DNA from: DASSKP01 sp035695045
GTDB taxonomy: Bacteria; Actinomycetota; Actinomycetes; JAFAQI01
NCBI GenBank assembly: GCA_035695045.1
Contig: DASSEX010000030.1
Span: 1-64,000, forward strand
Direction: 5' to 3'
DNA: 64,000 bases
Shown: positions 17,794 through 26,296 of the stretch, in pieces
How the letters are laid out: every line of letters begins with the position of its first letter
Position numbering within the stretch: position 1 is the first letter of the stretch
Position numbers and translations under genes: made by a program
The notes under the pieces: model-generated
Databases searched by the model: none
Told to the model about the DNA's origin: nothing
Seen by the model: the letters and a program-made list of their open reading frames with translations, nothing else

Positions 17794-19425
17794 CTAGGCG
17801 TCGCTCCAGCGGCGCCGGACGCCCACTGCCAGCCCGATGACGATCGTCGCGAGGATCGGCAGCAGAACCTTGCCGCCGGTCTCGCTCAGCTGCGGCCCTC
17901 CGGTGCCGCCCGGGACAGGCGAGCCCGAGGTCGTGTGCGAGACCGCGGGCGCCCACAGCGCGCTCTCGGTGACCTGTCCCAGCACGAGCGACCCGGACAG
18001 GCTCTGCGGGGCGCCCGGCAGGGCGAGCGGCAACGCAGCGCCACTCAACGAGAGGGTCGGCAGCTTCACCGTGACGGCACGCAGCGACGAGCTGGCGTAG
18101 CGGGTGCTGCCGCTACGGTGCGTCGACTTGGTCGGCGTACCGATCGTGATGCTCGGCGGCGAGAACTGGACGCCCGGGATGCCGTTGAGAACGCCGGCCA
18201 GCGCACCGGTGACCTGCGACAGCGCCGAGTTGACCTGCGACAGCTGGCTCGCCGAACCGAGGACCTCGGTGTTGGCGACGGACAGCGAGGCGACGGCCGT
18301 CGGCGTCGAGGCGGCGACCGCCTTCAGCGTCAGCTTGACCCCGCCCAGTGCCGCCAGCGGGTTGCCGTCGAGCACGCCGGTGACCTGGGTGAGCAGGCTG
18401 GCGAGGTCGGCGAGCAGCTGCTGGGCCTGGTCGAGCGCCGTGCTGGCCGTGGCGATCGTCGTGCTGAGGGTCGAGTCGGAGAACGACGAGATGACCGTCT
18501 GCTCGGCGGCAGGCAGCGTCTGCCATGCGGCAGCGGTGATCGGCACCGTCGGCATCGTGAACCCGGCGGTGGTGAGCAGACCGGTCAGCGTCGCAGTCGT
18601 CGCGGCGCCGGTCGTCGGATCCTGCAGTGCGGTGTTCAGGGTGTCGAGCTGCGTCTGCAGCGCCGTGGTCGCGGCCGTGACCGCCGCCTGGCCCGCGGCG
18701 ATGGTCGCCGGCGCGCCGGTCACCTGCGTCTGCAGCGTGTCGATCTGCGTGTTGAGCGTCGTGATCGCCGAGCTGAGGGTCCCGACCACACCGGCCAGCT
18801 GCGTCAGCTGGTCCTGGGTGAGCTTGGAGATGTCCAGGCCGAGCGCGGCGAGCAGGTCGTTGATCGACGGCAGCGCGAGGTTGCCGAGCGAGAAGGACTT
18901 CTCAGCCGTGGCATTGGTCGATACCACCTTCGCGGTGTCGCTCAAGGACGCGACGCCGAGGTTCACCGGCATGCTCGCGAGCGTCACGCTGCCCAGCGCC
19001 TTGAGGCTCGCGTTGGCGAGGACCGAGGTCGCACTGTCCTTCGCCTGTGCCACGAAGGTCGGACCCGTGATGCTGCCGAGCCCACCCGGCAACGATGTCG
19101 TCTTCGGCGTGGAGGGCACCGTCGTCGAGGACGACGGGGTGACCGTCTGCTGGCCGATCGGGCCGGTGACGGAGGAGTCGAGGGGGGTGACGACGAGCTT
19201 CGCGACGTGCGGAGTCGAGGCGTTGCCGGCGACCGCGACGATCCGGCCGGCGGTCACGGTCTGGCCCGCCACGGTCACGCGGAGGATGGTCAGCGAGGAC
19301 GTGGCAGCGCCGTGGGAGGGCGTCGTCGTCGTCGCGGCCGAGGCGGGCAACGTGACCGCGGCGATCGCGGCCAGCGATGTCGCCGCGACGACAGAGCGAC
19401 GGGTGAGGAAACGGGATACGTGCAC
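17794..19425 (-). CDS. Large secreted surface protein with LSETG-type anchor
   Basis: 543 residues, not recognised beyond its architecture. An N-terminal signal peptide (SRFLTRRSVVAATSLAAIAA, ending near PASAATTTT) is followed by a long Ala/Thr/Ser/Leu/Gln-rich region with probable coiled-coil stretches (TTLNTQIDTLQTQV). It ends in LSETGG, a hydrophobic helix and RRRW, a sortase sorting-signal layout. The GTG at 19425 follows a G6 ribosome-binding site at good spacing; a longer reading adds 27 unlikely residues. The layout resembles the protein at 42027-43445. The product is probably linked to the cell wall. No sortase gene is in the window. Confidence 0.75.
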   Translation of the reverse strand: MHVSRFLTRRSVVAATSLAAIAAVTLPASAATTTTPSHGAATSSLTILRVTVAGQTVTAGRIVAVAGNASTPHVAKLVVTPLDSSVTGPIGQQTVTPSSSTTVPSTPKTTSLPGGLGSITGPTFVAQAKDSATSVLANASLKALGSVTLASMPVNLGVASLSDTAKVVSTNATAEKSFSLGNLALPSINDLLAALGLDISKLTQDQLTQLAGVVGTLSSAITTLNTQIDTLQTQVTGAPATIAAGQAAVTAATTALQTQLDTLNTALQDPTTGAATTATLTGLLTTAGFTMPTVPITAAAWQTLPAAEQTVISSFSDSTLSTTIATASTALDQAQQLLADLASLLTQVTGVLDGNPLAALGGVKLTLKAVAASTPTAVASLSVANTEVLGSASQLSQVNSALSQVTGALAGVLNGIPGVQFSPPSITIGTPTKSTHRSGSTRYASSSLRAVTVKLPTLSLSGAALPLALPGAPQSLSGSLVLGQVTESALWAPAVSHTTSGSPVPGGTGGPQLSETGGKVLLPILATIVIGLAVGVRRRWSDA

Positions 19426-19666
19426 AGGGACCCCCCGAGAGCATGAAACACGGACGAAGCGCGCCAGCGCGACTAAAGGTTCCGTAGCCCGCGCCGATCC
19501 GTCCATGGCACGTTCGAACTAGTCACGGGTGAATTTCCGCGATCATGGAGAGTGCTGCAGAATCGCCCATGACGTCGAAACGCCGGTTCTTTTGTGCGAA
19601 ACGGCTGACGCGAGGGCTTTCTGCGTGTACACACTTTGCTAACCGCACTGACGCAAGGGGGAGCAC
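19426..19666. other. Divergent intergenic region, surface protein / bldC
   Basis: 241 bp between two divergent genes, so it must hold both promoters. It is clearly less GC-rich than its surroundings around 19540-19640. A GTGTACAC palindrome stands at about 19625-19632, some 40 nt before bldC, followed by TTTGCTAACC. I could not assign -35 and -10 boxes with confidence and saw no gene here. Confidence 0.5.
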
Positions 19667-19900
19667 GTGGAGGCACGAGAGCGGCTGCTGACGCCTGGTG
19701 AGGTCGCCAGCCTGTTCCGGGTCGACCCGAAGACGGTCACCCGGTGGGCTGCTGCCGGCCGGATCAGCAGTATCCGCACCCCCGGGGGCCACCGGCGGTT
19801 CCGGGAGTCGGAGGTTCGTGCGCTGCTGCGCGGCGAGCTGCCGGCCGTCCCGCCCGCCCCACGGCAGTCGGTCGAGGACGAGCACGCCACACACAGCTGA
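19667..19900 (+). CDS. bldC: Developmental transcriptional regulator BldC
   Basis: 77-residue MerR-like DNA-binding protein. The core LLTPGEVASLFRVDPKTVTR and the following RTPGGHRRFRESEVRALL are almost identical to Streptomyces BldC as remembered (LLTPAEVATMFRVDPKTVTRW; TLGGHRRYREAEVRALL). BldC binds DNA cooperatively on direct repeats and controls the onset of differentiation in Streptomyces. GTG start at 19667 behind GGGGGAG. The C-terminal 20 residues are a variable tail. It stands alone, divergent from the surface-protein gene. Confidence 0.93.
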   Translation: MEARERLLTPGEVASLFRVDPKTVTRWAAAGRISSIRTPGGHRRFRESEVRALLRGELPAVPPAPRQSVEDEHATHS

Positions 19901-19941
19901 CCAGCCGCAGCGTCGGGCTACACGGGGGAGGGAAGTCCAGG

Positions 19942-20922
19942 TCAGCTGATACCGGCGTAGCTGTGCAAGCCGGTGATGACGGTGTTGACGACGTAGTAGT
20001 CGACCATCAGGCAGCCGAAGCCGATCAGCGACAGCACGGCTGCGCGTCGGCCACGCCACCCGGCGGTCGCTCGCGCGTGCAGGTACGCCGCGTACGCCAG
20101 CCAGGTGATCAGCGACCAGGTCTCCTTGGGGTCCCAGCCCCAGGCGCGGCTCCAGGCCTGCTCGGCCCAGATCGCGCCGGCGATGATGGCGAAGGTCCAG
20201 ATCGGGAACGCGAACGAGACGACGGCGTAGGCGAGCCGGTCGAGCCGCGCAGCGTCGGGCAGCCAGGCCATCAGCCCGCCGCGTCGGGCCTCGGGGACGG
20301 ACTCGGTCGGCGGCGTGCCGACCTCGACGGCGGCGGCCGCACCCGGTCCGAGGCTGACCGTGCGTCGCTCCCAGCGCTCCTTCAGCAGGTAGAGCACCGT
20401 CACGACGCCGGAGACCATGAACGCGCCGCTCGCGGTGATCGCGGCGACGACGTGGATCTTGATCCAGTAGGAGTTCAGCGCGGGCACGAGCGGGCCTGCG
20501 TTGGCGTAGAGCACGGTCCCGGCGAGGCCGAGGTAGAGCACGACCGGTGCCATCACGAACAGGCCCAGGAAGCGCACCCGCTGGCGGGCCAGCAGCACGA
20601 GGAAGACGGTGACCGCGACGAGCGAGACCATCGAGGAGAACTCGTACATGTTTCCCCACGGCACCCGGTGCACGGACAGCCCGCGCGTCGTCACCGAGCC
20701 CACGTGCAACGCCCAGCCGAGGACCGTCAGCCCGACTGCGATCAGACCCGCGCGGCTGCTGACCTGTCGGCGGGAGCGCGGATCCTTCGCCCGCTCCGCG
20801 CGACGGTCGAAGGCGAACTCGGCGGCGTATCCGAGCATCGCGAGCGCGTAGGCGACGACGGTCCAGACCAGGAGCCGGTCGCTGACATGGGCCAACCCGA
20901 GGTTGATGCTCGTGCCAGGCAC
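19942..20922 (-). CDS. ccsB: Cytochrome c biogenesis protein CcsB (ResC)
   Basis: Heme-handling membrane protein of system II cytochrome c maturation, 326 residues and about eight helices. The tryptophan-rich heme motif is WGWDPKETWSLITWLAYAAY. Conserved histidines flank it in the membrane helices. It forms a complex with ResB, whose gene lies 6 nt upstream. It ends the operon hemL-phosphatase-resA-ccdA-resB-ccsB. Confidence 0.95.
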   Translation of the reverse strand: MPGTSINLGLAHVSDRLLVWTVVAYALAMLGYAAEFAFDRRAERAKDPRSRRQVSSRAGLIAVGLTVLGWALHVGSVTTRGLSVHRVPWGNMYEFSSMVSLVAVTVFLVLLARQRVRFLGLFVMAPVVLYLGLAGTVLYANAGPLVPALNSYWIKIHVVAAITASGAFMVSGVVTVLYLLKERWERRTVSLGPGAAAAVEVGTPPTESVPEARRGGLMAWLPDAARLDRLAYAVVSFAFPIWTFAIIAGAIWAEQAWSRAWGWDPKETWSLITWLAYAAYLHARATAGWRGRRAAVLSLIGFGCLMVDYYVVNTVITGLHSYAGIS

Positions 20923-20928
20923 TGCCGG

Positions 20929-22530
20929 TCAGTCCTCCTCTGTCGTGACGGCGGCGGGCGCGCCGAGGCGCTGCACCAGATCCGAGAACTCGACCGCGAA
21001 CCGCTCGCTGTCGGTGCGCGCCAGGCCGGCCGCCTCGACCACGGTACGCCGCGAGCTGTCACCGGCGGGTGCCGGTCTCGCCCGCAGCCAGAACCGCCGT
21101 CGGCGGACCCGGAGCGACAGCAACAGTCCGGTGACGATGAGCACCGCGGCCCCGAGCATGACGTTCTTGCCCGGGTCGTGCGCCACCTGGAACGTCGCCC
21201 ACTGGTCGACGCCGACGAAGGTGACCCGGGTGCCGTCCGGAAGCCGCCACGACTCCCCCGGCGACAGCTGCGCGTTCGCGATGTGGTGCAGCGACGCCAC
21301 GGGCAGCGAGTAGACCGACTGCGCGGATCTGTCGAGGCCGAGGTCTCCCCGCCATGCGGCGAGAAGCAGCACGGGGTCCCGCGGCGCGGGATAGCTCGAG
21401 TCGGGTCCGGCGGGCGTGGCGACGTACGTGGGGTAGAAGAAGCCGGTCAGGCCGAGCTGGTGCGGCAGGCCGTCGGGCACCTTGACCACGCCGTGGGACG
21501 CGAACATGGACGTGTCCGGCAGGAACGGCGTCGCACTGTCATAGACCAGGCGACCGTGCGGGTCGCGGACCTGGATGCGCAACGCGTAGCCGTGACCGAC
21601 GAGGTAGACGTTCGCGCCGGACGCATGCAGCGGATGGTTGACCCGCACGTCGCTCGTCGTGACCGGACCATCAGGACGCGGCTGGTAGCTGACCTTGGCG
21701 TCGAAGTTCTCCGGCGTACCGTCCGGCTGGTAGGCAGCGGTGAACCTGTCCAGGGTGAAGCTGAACGGCGCCAGCGACGAGTCGGAGTAGAGCCGCGAGG
21801 GCTGGAAGACGTCGTACGACGACCGCACGTTGGCGAACGACTGGCCCTGGACGACGAGGGCTGTTCCCTTGTAACCGAAGAGTCCGCCGAGAGCGATGCC
21901 GGCGAGCAGAACGACGAGTGACACGTGGAAGAGGAGGTTGCCGGTCTCGCGGAGGTACCCCTTCTCCGCGGCGACGGTGACGGCACCGTCCGGTTCCTCG
22001 CTGACGTCGACCCGCCATCGACCCGCCCGCAACGTGCGGCTGCATTCGGCGGCGATCCGCGCCGCCTCATCCGCAGCCGTCCAGCGCGCCGACGTCGACA
22101 GCCGCAGCAAGTTGCGGGGCGCGTGCGGCGGACGACGGCGCAGGGCACGTGCGTGCAGCCTGATGCGCGGCACCAGGCAGCCGATCAGCGAGATGAACAG
22201 CAGCAGGTAGATCGCGGCGAACCAGGGCGCGGCGAAGACGTCGAAGAGCGACAACCTGTCGAGCAGCGGACCGAGATGCGGATGCGCGGCGATGTAGTCG
22301 TCGACCTTGACGGGGTTGAGGCCACGTTGCGGCAACAGCGTGCCCGGGATGGCGCCGAGCGCGAGCAGTGAGAGCAGCAACAGCGCCGTGCGCATGCTGG
22401 TGAGCCGGCGCCAGCCGTAGCGCAGGGTGCGTGCAACGCCGCGCGCCGGCTGCTGCGGCGGCGCCGGGGCCGTGGACAGTGCCGTGGTGTCCTCGGGCGA
22501 GGCGATAGGGGTGTCCGCGAGATCGGTCAT
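20929..22530 (-). CDS. resB: Cytochrome c biogenesis protein ResB
   Basis: Partner of CcsB in attaching heme to apocytochrome c outside the membrane, 533 residues. After a Pro-rich cytoplasmic N-terminus come helices at about residues 45-65 and 95-120 (IYLLLFISLIGCLVPRIR), then a third (LLFHVSLVVLLAGIALGGLF) and a large external domain, with a last helix near residue 455. The layout fits ResB. ATG at 22530 lies 4 nt after the ccdA stop. Confidence 0.94.
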   Translation of the reverse strand: MTDLADTPIASPEDTTALSTAPAPPQQPARGVARTLRYGWRRLTSMRTALLLLSLLALGAIPGTLLPQRGLNPVKVDDYIAAHPHLGPLLDRLSLFDVFAAPWFAAIYLLLFISLIGCLVPRIRLHARALRRRPPHAPRNLLRLSTSARWTAADEAARIAAECSRTLRAGRWRVDVSEEPDGAVTVAAEKGYLRETGNLLFHVSLVVLLAGIALGGLFGYKGTALVVQGQSFANVRSSYDVFQPSRLYSDSSLAPFSFTLDRFTAAYQPDGTPENFDAKVSYQPRPDGPVTTSDVRVNHPLHASGANVYLVGHGYALRIQVRDPHGRLVYDSATPFLPDTSMFASHGVVKVPDGLPHQLGLTGFFYPTYVATPAGPDSSYPAPRDPVLLLAAWRGDLGLDRSAQSVYSLPVASLHHIANAQLSPGESWRLPDGTRVTFVGVDQWATFQVAHDPGKNVMLGAAVLIVTGLLLSLRVRRRRFWLRARPAPAGDSSRRTVVEAAGLARTDSERFAVEFSDLVQRLGAPAAVTTEED

Positions 22531-22534
22531 GGCG

Positions 22535-23371
22535 TCAGCACGGCAGGCTCGGCGTGGGGAAGAGGTTGCGCAGGTCCTGGGACAGCGACGTCCAGGCTCC
22601 CGTCAGCAGCAGGATGCCGACCGCAATGAGCAGCCCGCCACCGATCGAGACGACGACGCTGTAGTGCCGCTTGACCACCGCGAACGCGCCGATCGCCCGG
22701 CGGAACGCGAGGCCGGCGATCACGAACGGAATGCCGAGTCCCGCGCAGTAGAAAGCGGTGAGCAGCGCCCCGCGTCCCGCAGTCGCCAGGCTCTGCTGGT
22801 CGAACGCGAGCTGCAGCACAGTCCCGAGGGTCGGCCCGATGCAGGGCGTCCAGCCGACCGCGAAGAGCACCCCGAGAAGCGGCGCACCCGCGATGCCGGC
22901 ACGCGGCAGGCGGTGGAAACGCCACTCGCGCTGGGTCCGCGGAAGCACACCCAGGAAGACGACGCCGAGAAGGATGGTCAGGACTCCGCCGACCCGGTTG
23001 ACCAGCGTCGCGTGAGTGAGGAGGTAATGGCTGCCGAGGTTGCCGAGATGGCCGAACAGCGTGCCCTCGCCGACGAACACGACCGAGAACCCGAGCACGA
23101 AGAGCACCGAGCCGAGGAGGACCCGATGGGTGTGCCGGCCGGTCAGCTGGGCCGCCGGTGCGACCGCCGCACCGGGACCGTGGCTGACGGCGACGTCACC
23201 CGCGAGATCGGCGCCGGACAGGCCGGTGACGTAGGAGAGGTAGCCGGGGACCAGCGGCAGCACGCACGGCGACAGGAACGAGATCAGGCCCGCGACAAAC
23301 GCGACGGGGATCGCGAGCAGGAGCGTCCCGCCCGCGAGGTTGCTGCAGGTCGAGGCGGCGAGAACGTGCAT
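22535..23371 (-). CDS. ccdA: Thiol-disulfide transporter CcdA
   Basis: Membrane protein that moves reducing equivalents outward to keep apocytochrome c cysteines reduced, 278 residues and six or more helices. The redox cysteines are in ISFLSPCVLPLVPGYLSY and GWTPCIGPTLG, the classical CcdA pair. The ATG at 23371 (MHVLAASTCS) shares a base with the resA stop. A reading 110 codons longer overlaps resA and was rejected. Confidence 0.95.
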   Translation of the reverse strand: MHVLAASTCSNLAGGTLLLAIPVAFVAGLISFLSPCVLPLVPGYLSYVTGLSGADLAGDVAVSHGPGAAVAPAAQLTGRHTHRVLLGSVLFVLGFSVVFVGEGTLFGHLGNLGSHYLLTHATLVNRVGGVLTILLGVVFLGVLPRTQREWRFHRLPRAGIAGAPLLGVLFAVGWTPCIGPTLGTVLQLAFDQQSLATAGRGALLTAFYCAGLGIPFVIAGLAFRRAIGAFAVVKRHYSVVVSIGGGLLIAVGILLLTGAWTSLSQDLRNLFPTPSLPC

Positions 23372-23973
23372 CAGGTCTTCTCCGCGAGCGCCCTGGCCAC
23401 GACGTCGCGGAGCTGGGTGTAGAGGATCGAGCCACTGTGGCGCGCAGCGATGCGCCCTTGCCGGTCCAGGATCAACGTCGTCGGGATCGCGCTGGGCGGA
23501 ACGCCGGGGAACCGCAACGCGAGGACGTTGCTCGGGTCGAACAGGCTGGGATAGGTCACGTGGTGGTTCCGAAGGAACGACTCGGCACTCGGAATGTTGT
23601 CGTTGCGGGTGTCGATGCCGAGGAACTCGACTCCCTTGCCCCGGTCGTCGCGGTAGACCTGCTCGAGCGCGGCAGCCTCGTCGCGGCACGGCGCACACCA
23701 ACTGCCCCAGAAGTTGACGACGACGACGTGGCCGCGCCAGCTCGCCAGGTCGAACGGGGTGCCGTCGAGCAGCTTCCCGGACACCGCGTCCGGGCGAGGT
23801 CGATGTCCCGGAGCCAGCCAGGTCAGCGAGTTGTCACCCGCCTGGAAACCGCTGCTGCCCGCGACGCTCTGGGTGACGGCGTTCGTGCCCGAGCACGCCG
23901 ACAGCGCCGTGAGCGCGACGACGAGCGCGGCCGCTCGTGGAGCGTGCCGAAGGCGAAAAGGCATTGCCACCAT
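23371..23973 (-). CDS. resA: Thiol-disulfide oxidoreductase ResA/TlpA family lipoprotein
   Basis: Extracytoplasmic thioredoxin-fold protein that reduces the heme-binding cysteines of apocytochrome c, 200 residues. The N-terminus has a lipoprotein signal with lipobox LSAC. The active site is NFWGSWCAPCRDEA and the cis-proline loop is AIPTTLILDRQGRI. ATG at 23973, with an alternative ATG three codons on. It is coupled to ccdA, which supplies its electrons. Confidence 0.94.
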   Translation of the reverse strand: MVAMPFRLRHAPRAAALVVALTALSACSGTNAVTQSVAGSSGFQAGDNSLTWLAPGHRPRPDAVSGKLLDGTPFDLASWRGHVVVVNFWGSWCAPCRDEAAALEQVYRDDRGKGVEFLGIDTRNDNIPSAESFLRNHHVTYPSLFDPSNVLALRFPGVPPSAIPTTLILDRQGRIAARHSGSILYTQLRDVVARALAEKT

Positions 23974-24009
23974 TGTCGCCGAGGCACCTGAACGCGTCAG
24001 GCGGCGGCC

Positions 24010-24642
24010 TCAGGCTCCCCCCACCCGGGAACGCCCGCTCGCTCCCGCCGGCTCCTGATAGTCGACGTCACTGATCTCGTCGTCCTCGTACACAAATGAC
24101 GTGATCGAGGCGAGTGCGCACTCACGGCGGTCCGGTCGGTGCCACAGGCGCCGCCCCTCGACGGCACGACGGGTGACCCAGATCGGCAGCTGATGGCTGA
24201 CGAGGACCGCCTCGCCGCCCTCGGCCTGTTTCCGTGCATCGCTACAGGCACCGAGCATGCGCGCCGCGACGACCGTGTAGGGCTCGCCCCAGGACGGCCG
24301 GAACGGGTTGTAGAGATGACGCCAGTTCGCCGGGCTGCGCAACGCACCGTCGCCGACCCCGAACTTCATGCCCTCGAATGCGTTCGCGCTCTCGATGAGG
24401 CGGTCGTCAGTGCGGACGGGGAGCCCGAACCGCTCCGCGATCGCCTGCGCGGTCTGGACGGCGCGTTCCAGCGGGGACGACACGATGACCCGCACGTCGT
24501 GTCCGGCGAGAGCGTCCGCGGCAAGCGTGGCCATGTGCTCCCCCGCCGGCGACAGCCGGAACCCGGGCAACCGCCCGTAGAGCACGCCGGTCGGGTTGTC
24601 GACCTCGCCGTGCCGGACGAGGTTGACGACGGTGCGGGTCAC
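24010..24642 (-). CDS. Histidine phosphatase family protein
   Basis: 210-residue phosphoglycerate-mutase-like phosphatase. The catalytic loop is NLVRHGEVDN; further motifs are SSPLERAVQTAQAIAERFG and VLVSHQLPIW (second catalytic histidine). The GTG at 24642 overlaps the hemL stop. Such genes commonly sit between hemL and resA in actinobacteria. The substrate cannot be told from the sequence. Confidence 0.87.
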   Translation of the reverse strand: MTRTVVNLVRHGEVDNPTGVLYGRLPGFRLSPAGEHMATLAADALAGHDVRVIVSSPLERAVQTAQAIAERFGLPVRTDDRLIESANAFEGMKFGVGDGALRSPANWRHLYNPFRPSWGEPYTVVAARMLGACSDARKQAEGGEAVLVSHQLPIWVTRRAVEGRRLWHRPDRRECALASITSFVYEDDEISDVDYQEPAGASGRSRVGGA

Positions 24643-25940
24643 GACGCGGGCACCTCCGCCGCGGCACGGGCCGCGACGGCCGCCGCGGTCAGGATGCGGT
24701 CGATGACGGCGTCGTCGTGAGTCGCTCCGACGAACCACGCCTCGTACGCCGACGGTGGCAGATGCACGCCCTGCTCGAGCATCGCGTGGAAGAACGCGGA
24801 GTAGCGACGGGTGTCCTGCGTTCGTGCCGTCGCATAGTCGACGACCTGGGCGCCGGTGAAGAAGACGCTGAACAGGTTGCCCGCGGTGTTGACCCGGTGC
24901 TCGACCCCGGCCGCCGACAAGGCGTCGCTCACACCGCCGGCGACACGCAATGCGGCCTTGTCGAGATGCGCATAGACGTCCTCGGTGCACAGCTCGAGCT
25001 GGGCAAGCCCGGCTGCCACGGCCACGGGGTTACCGGACAGGGTGCCCGCCTGGTAGACCGGCCCCAGAGGGGCGAGCTGACGCATGGTCTCGGCCCGTCC
25101 GCCGAAGGCGGCGGCGGGCAGACCCCCGCTCATGACCTTGCCGAAGGTGAACAGGTCGGCGTCGACCCCTTCCAGGCCGTACCAACCGCTGCGGCTGACC
25201 CGGAATCCCGTCATCACCTCGTCCAGGATCAGCAAGGCGCCGTACCGCTGGGTGACGTCGCGCAGCCGCGCGTTGAAGCCGGGCAACGGCGGGACGACAC
25301 CCATGTTGGCGGCTGCCGCCTCGGTGATGACGCACGCGATGTCGTCCCCGTGCTCCTCGAACGCCGCCTCGACGGCGGCCACGTCGTTGTAAGGCAGCAC
25401 GATCGTGTCCGCGGCCGTCGCGCCGGTCACGCCGGGGGAGTCCGGCAGAGCGAAGGTCGCGACACCACTGCCTGCGCTCGCCAGCAACGCGTCGACGTGG
25501 CCGTGATAGCAGCCGGCGAACTTGACGACCTTGCTGCGGCCCGTGACTCCGCGCGCGAGCCGGAGCGCGCTCATGGTCGCTTCGGTGCCGGAGTTGACCA
25601 GGCGCACCTGCTCGATCGGTGCGACCCGCGCGACGATCTCCTCGGCCAGGTCGACCTCGCCGGGTCCCGGCGCGCCGAACGACAACCCCTGCTCGGCTGC
25701 GTGCCGTACGGCGTCGACGACATAGGGGTGCGCGTGGCCGACGATGGTCGGTCCCCACGAGCAGACGAGGTCGACGTACTCGTTTCCATCGACGTCGTAG
25801 AGGTACGGCCCGGCAGCGCGGACGATGAACCGCGGCGTTCCGCCCACACCACCGAACGCACGCACCGGCGAGTTGACCCCGCCGGGAGTCACCTCGAGCG
25901 CGCGCGCGAACAGCTGCGCAGAGGCGTCGACGCGGGGCAT
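24639..25940 (-). CDS. hemL: Glutamate-1-semialdehyde 2,1-aminomutase
   Basis: PLP enzyme that makes 5-aminolevulinate from glutamate semialdehyde, second step of the C5 heme pathway, 433 residues. The PLP lysine is in LFTFGKVMSGGLPAAAFGG; ILDEVMTGFR holds the PLP aspartate, and GGVNSPVRAF is the N-terminal signature. ATG at 25940 (MPRVDASAQ); a longer reading has no support. HemA, which makes its substrate, is at 31301-32614. Confidence 0.96.
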   Translation of the reverse strand: MPRVDASAQLFARALEVTPGGVNSPVRAFGGVGGTPRFIVRAAGPYLYDVDGNEYVDLVCSWGPTIVGHAHPYVVDAVRHAAEQGLSFGAPGPGEVDLAEEIVARVAPIEQVRLVNSGTEATMSALRLARGVTGRSKVVKFAGCYHGHVDALLASAGSGVATFALPDSPGVTGATAADTIVLPYNDVAAVEAAFEEHGDDIACVITEAAAANMGVVPPLPGFNARLRDVTQRYGALLILDEVMTGFRVSRSGWYGLEGVDADLFTFGKVMSGGLPAAAFGGRAETMRQLAPLGPVYQAGTLSGNPVAVAAGLAQLELCTEDVYAHLDKAALRVAGGVSDALSAAGVEHRVNTAGNLFSVFFTGAQVVDYATARTQDTRRYSAFFHAMLEQGVHLPPSAYEAWFVGATHDDAVIDRILTAAAVAARAAAEVPAS

Positions 25941-25992
25941 GGCGTCATCCTCGCAACTCGATCGTTCACACTGGCGCGCAGGGCGGTGAGCG

Positions 25993-26283
25993 ATGACGTT
26001 GATGAGCGAGGGCCGGATCGGCGAGTGGCAGCAGGCGCATCCCGGCTGGGAGCGTGACGGCGGCACGCTGACGCGCTCCGTGGAGTGCAGCTCCTTTCCC
26101 GCGGCCATCGAGCTGGTACGACGCGTGGCGGACGTTGCGGAGGAGCGCGACCATCACCCCGACATCGACATCCGCTGGCGGACGTTGCGGTTCGCGCTGT
26201 CGACGCACTCGGAAGGCGGGATCACCGAGAAGGACACCGCCTTGGCGGAGACCATCGACCAGCTCGTCACCGAGTCCGAATGA
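25993..26283 (+). CDS. 4a-hydroxytetrahydrobiopterin dehydratase family protein
   Basis: 96-residue pterin-4a-carbinolamine dehydratase (PCD/DCoH) fold. The active-site signature is AEERDHHPDIDIRW, followed by the third histidine in LRFALSTHSEGGITEKD. The ATG at 25993 gives a normal length; an ATG three codons later is possible. It is divergent from hemL with only 52 nt between. The role in bacteria lacking aromatic hydroxylases is uncertain. Confidence 0.9.
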   Translation: MTLMSEGRIGEWQQAHPGWERDGGTLTRSVECSSFPAAIELVRRVADVAEERDHHPDIDIRWRTLRFALSTHSEGGITEKDTALAETIDQLVTESE

Positions 26284-26296
26284 GGGGGCTGTAGAC

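Noticed and set aside
16801..19446. Plus-strand open frame of 881 codons, antisense to menG, receiver, DUF4229 and surface-protein genes
   Set aside because: It spans four real genes in the opposite strand, has Arg/Gly/Asp-rich low-complexity translation and no ribosome-binding site; such frames are expected at this GC content. Similar long antisense frames at 7765-10125, 9945-11945, 19744-21921 and 37520-39676 were rejected for the same reason.
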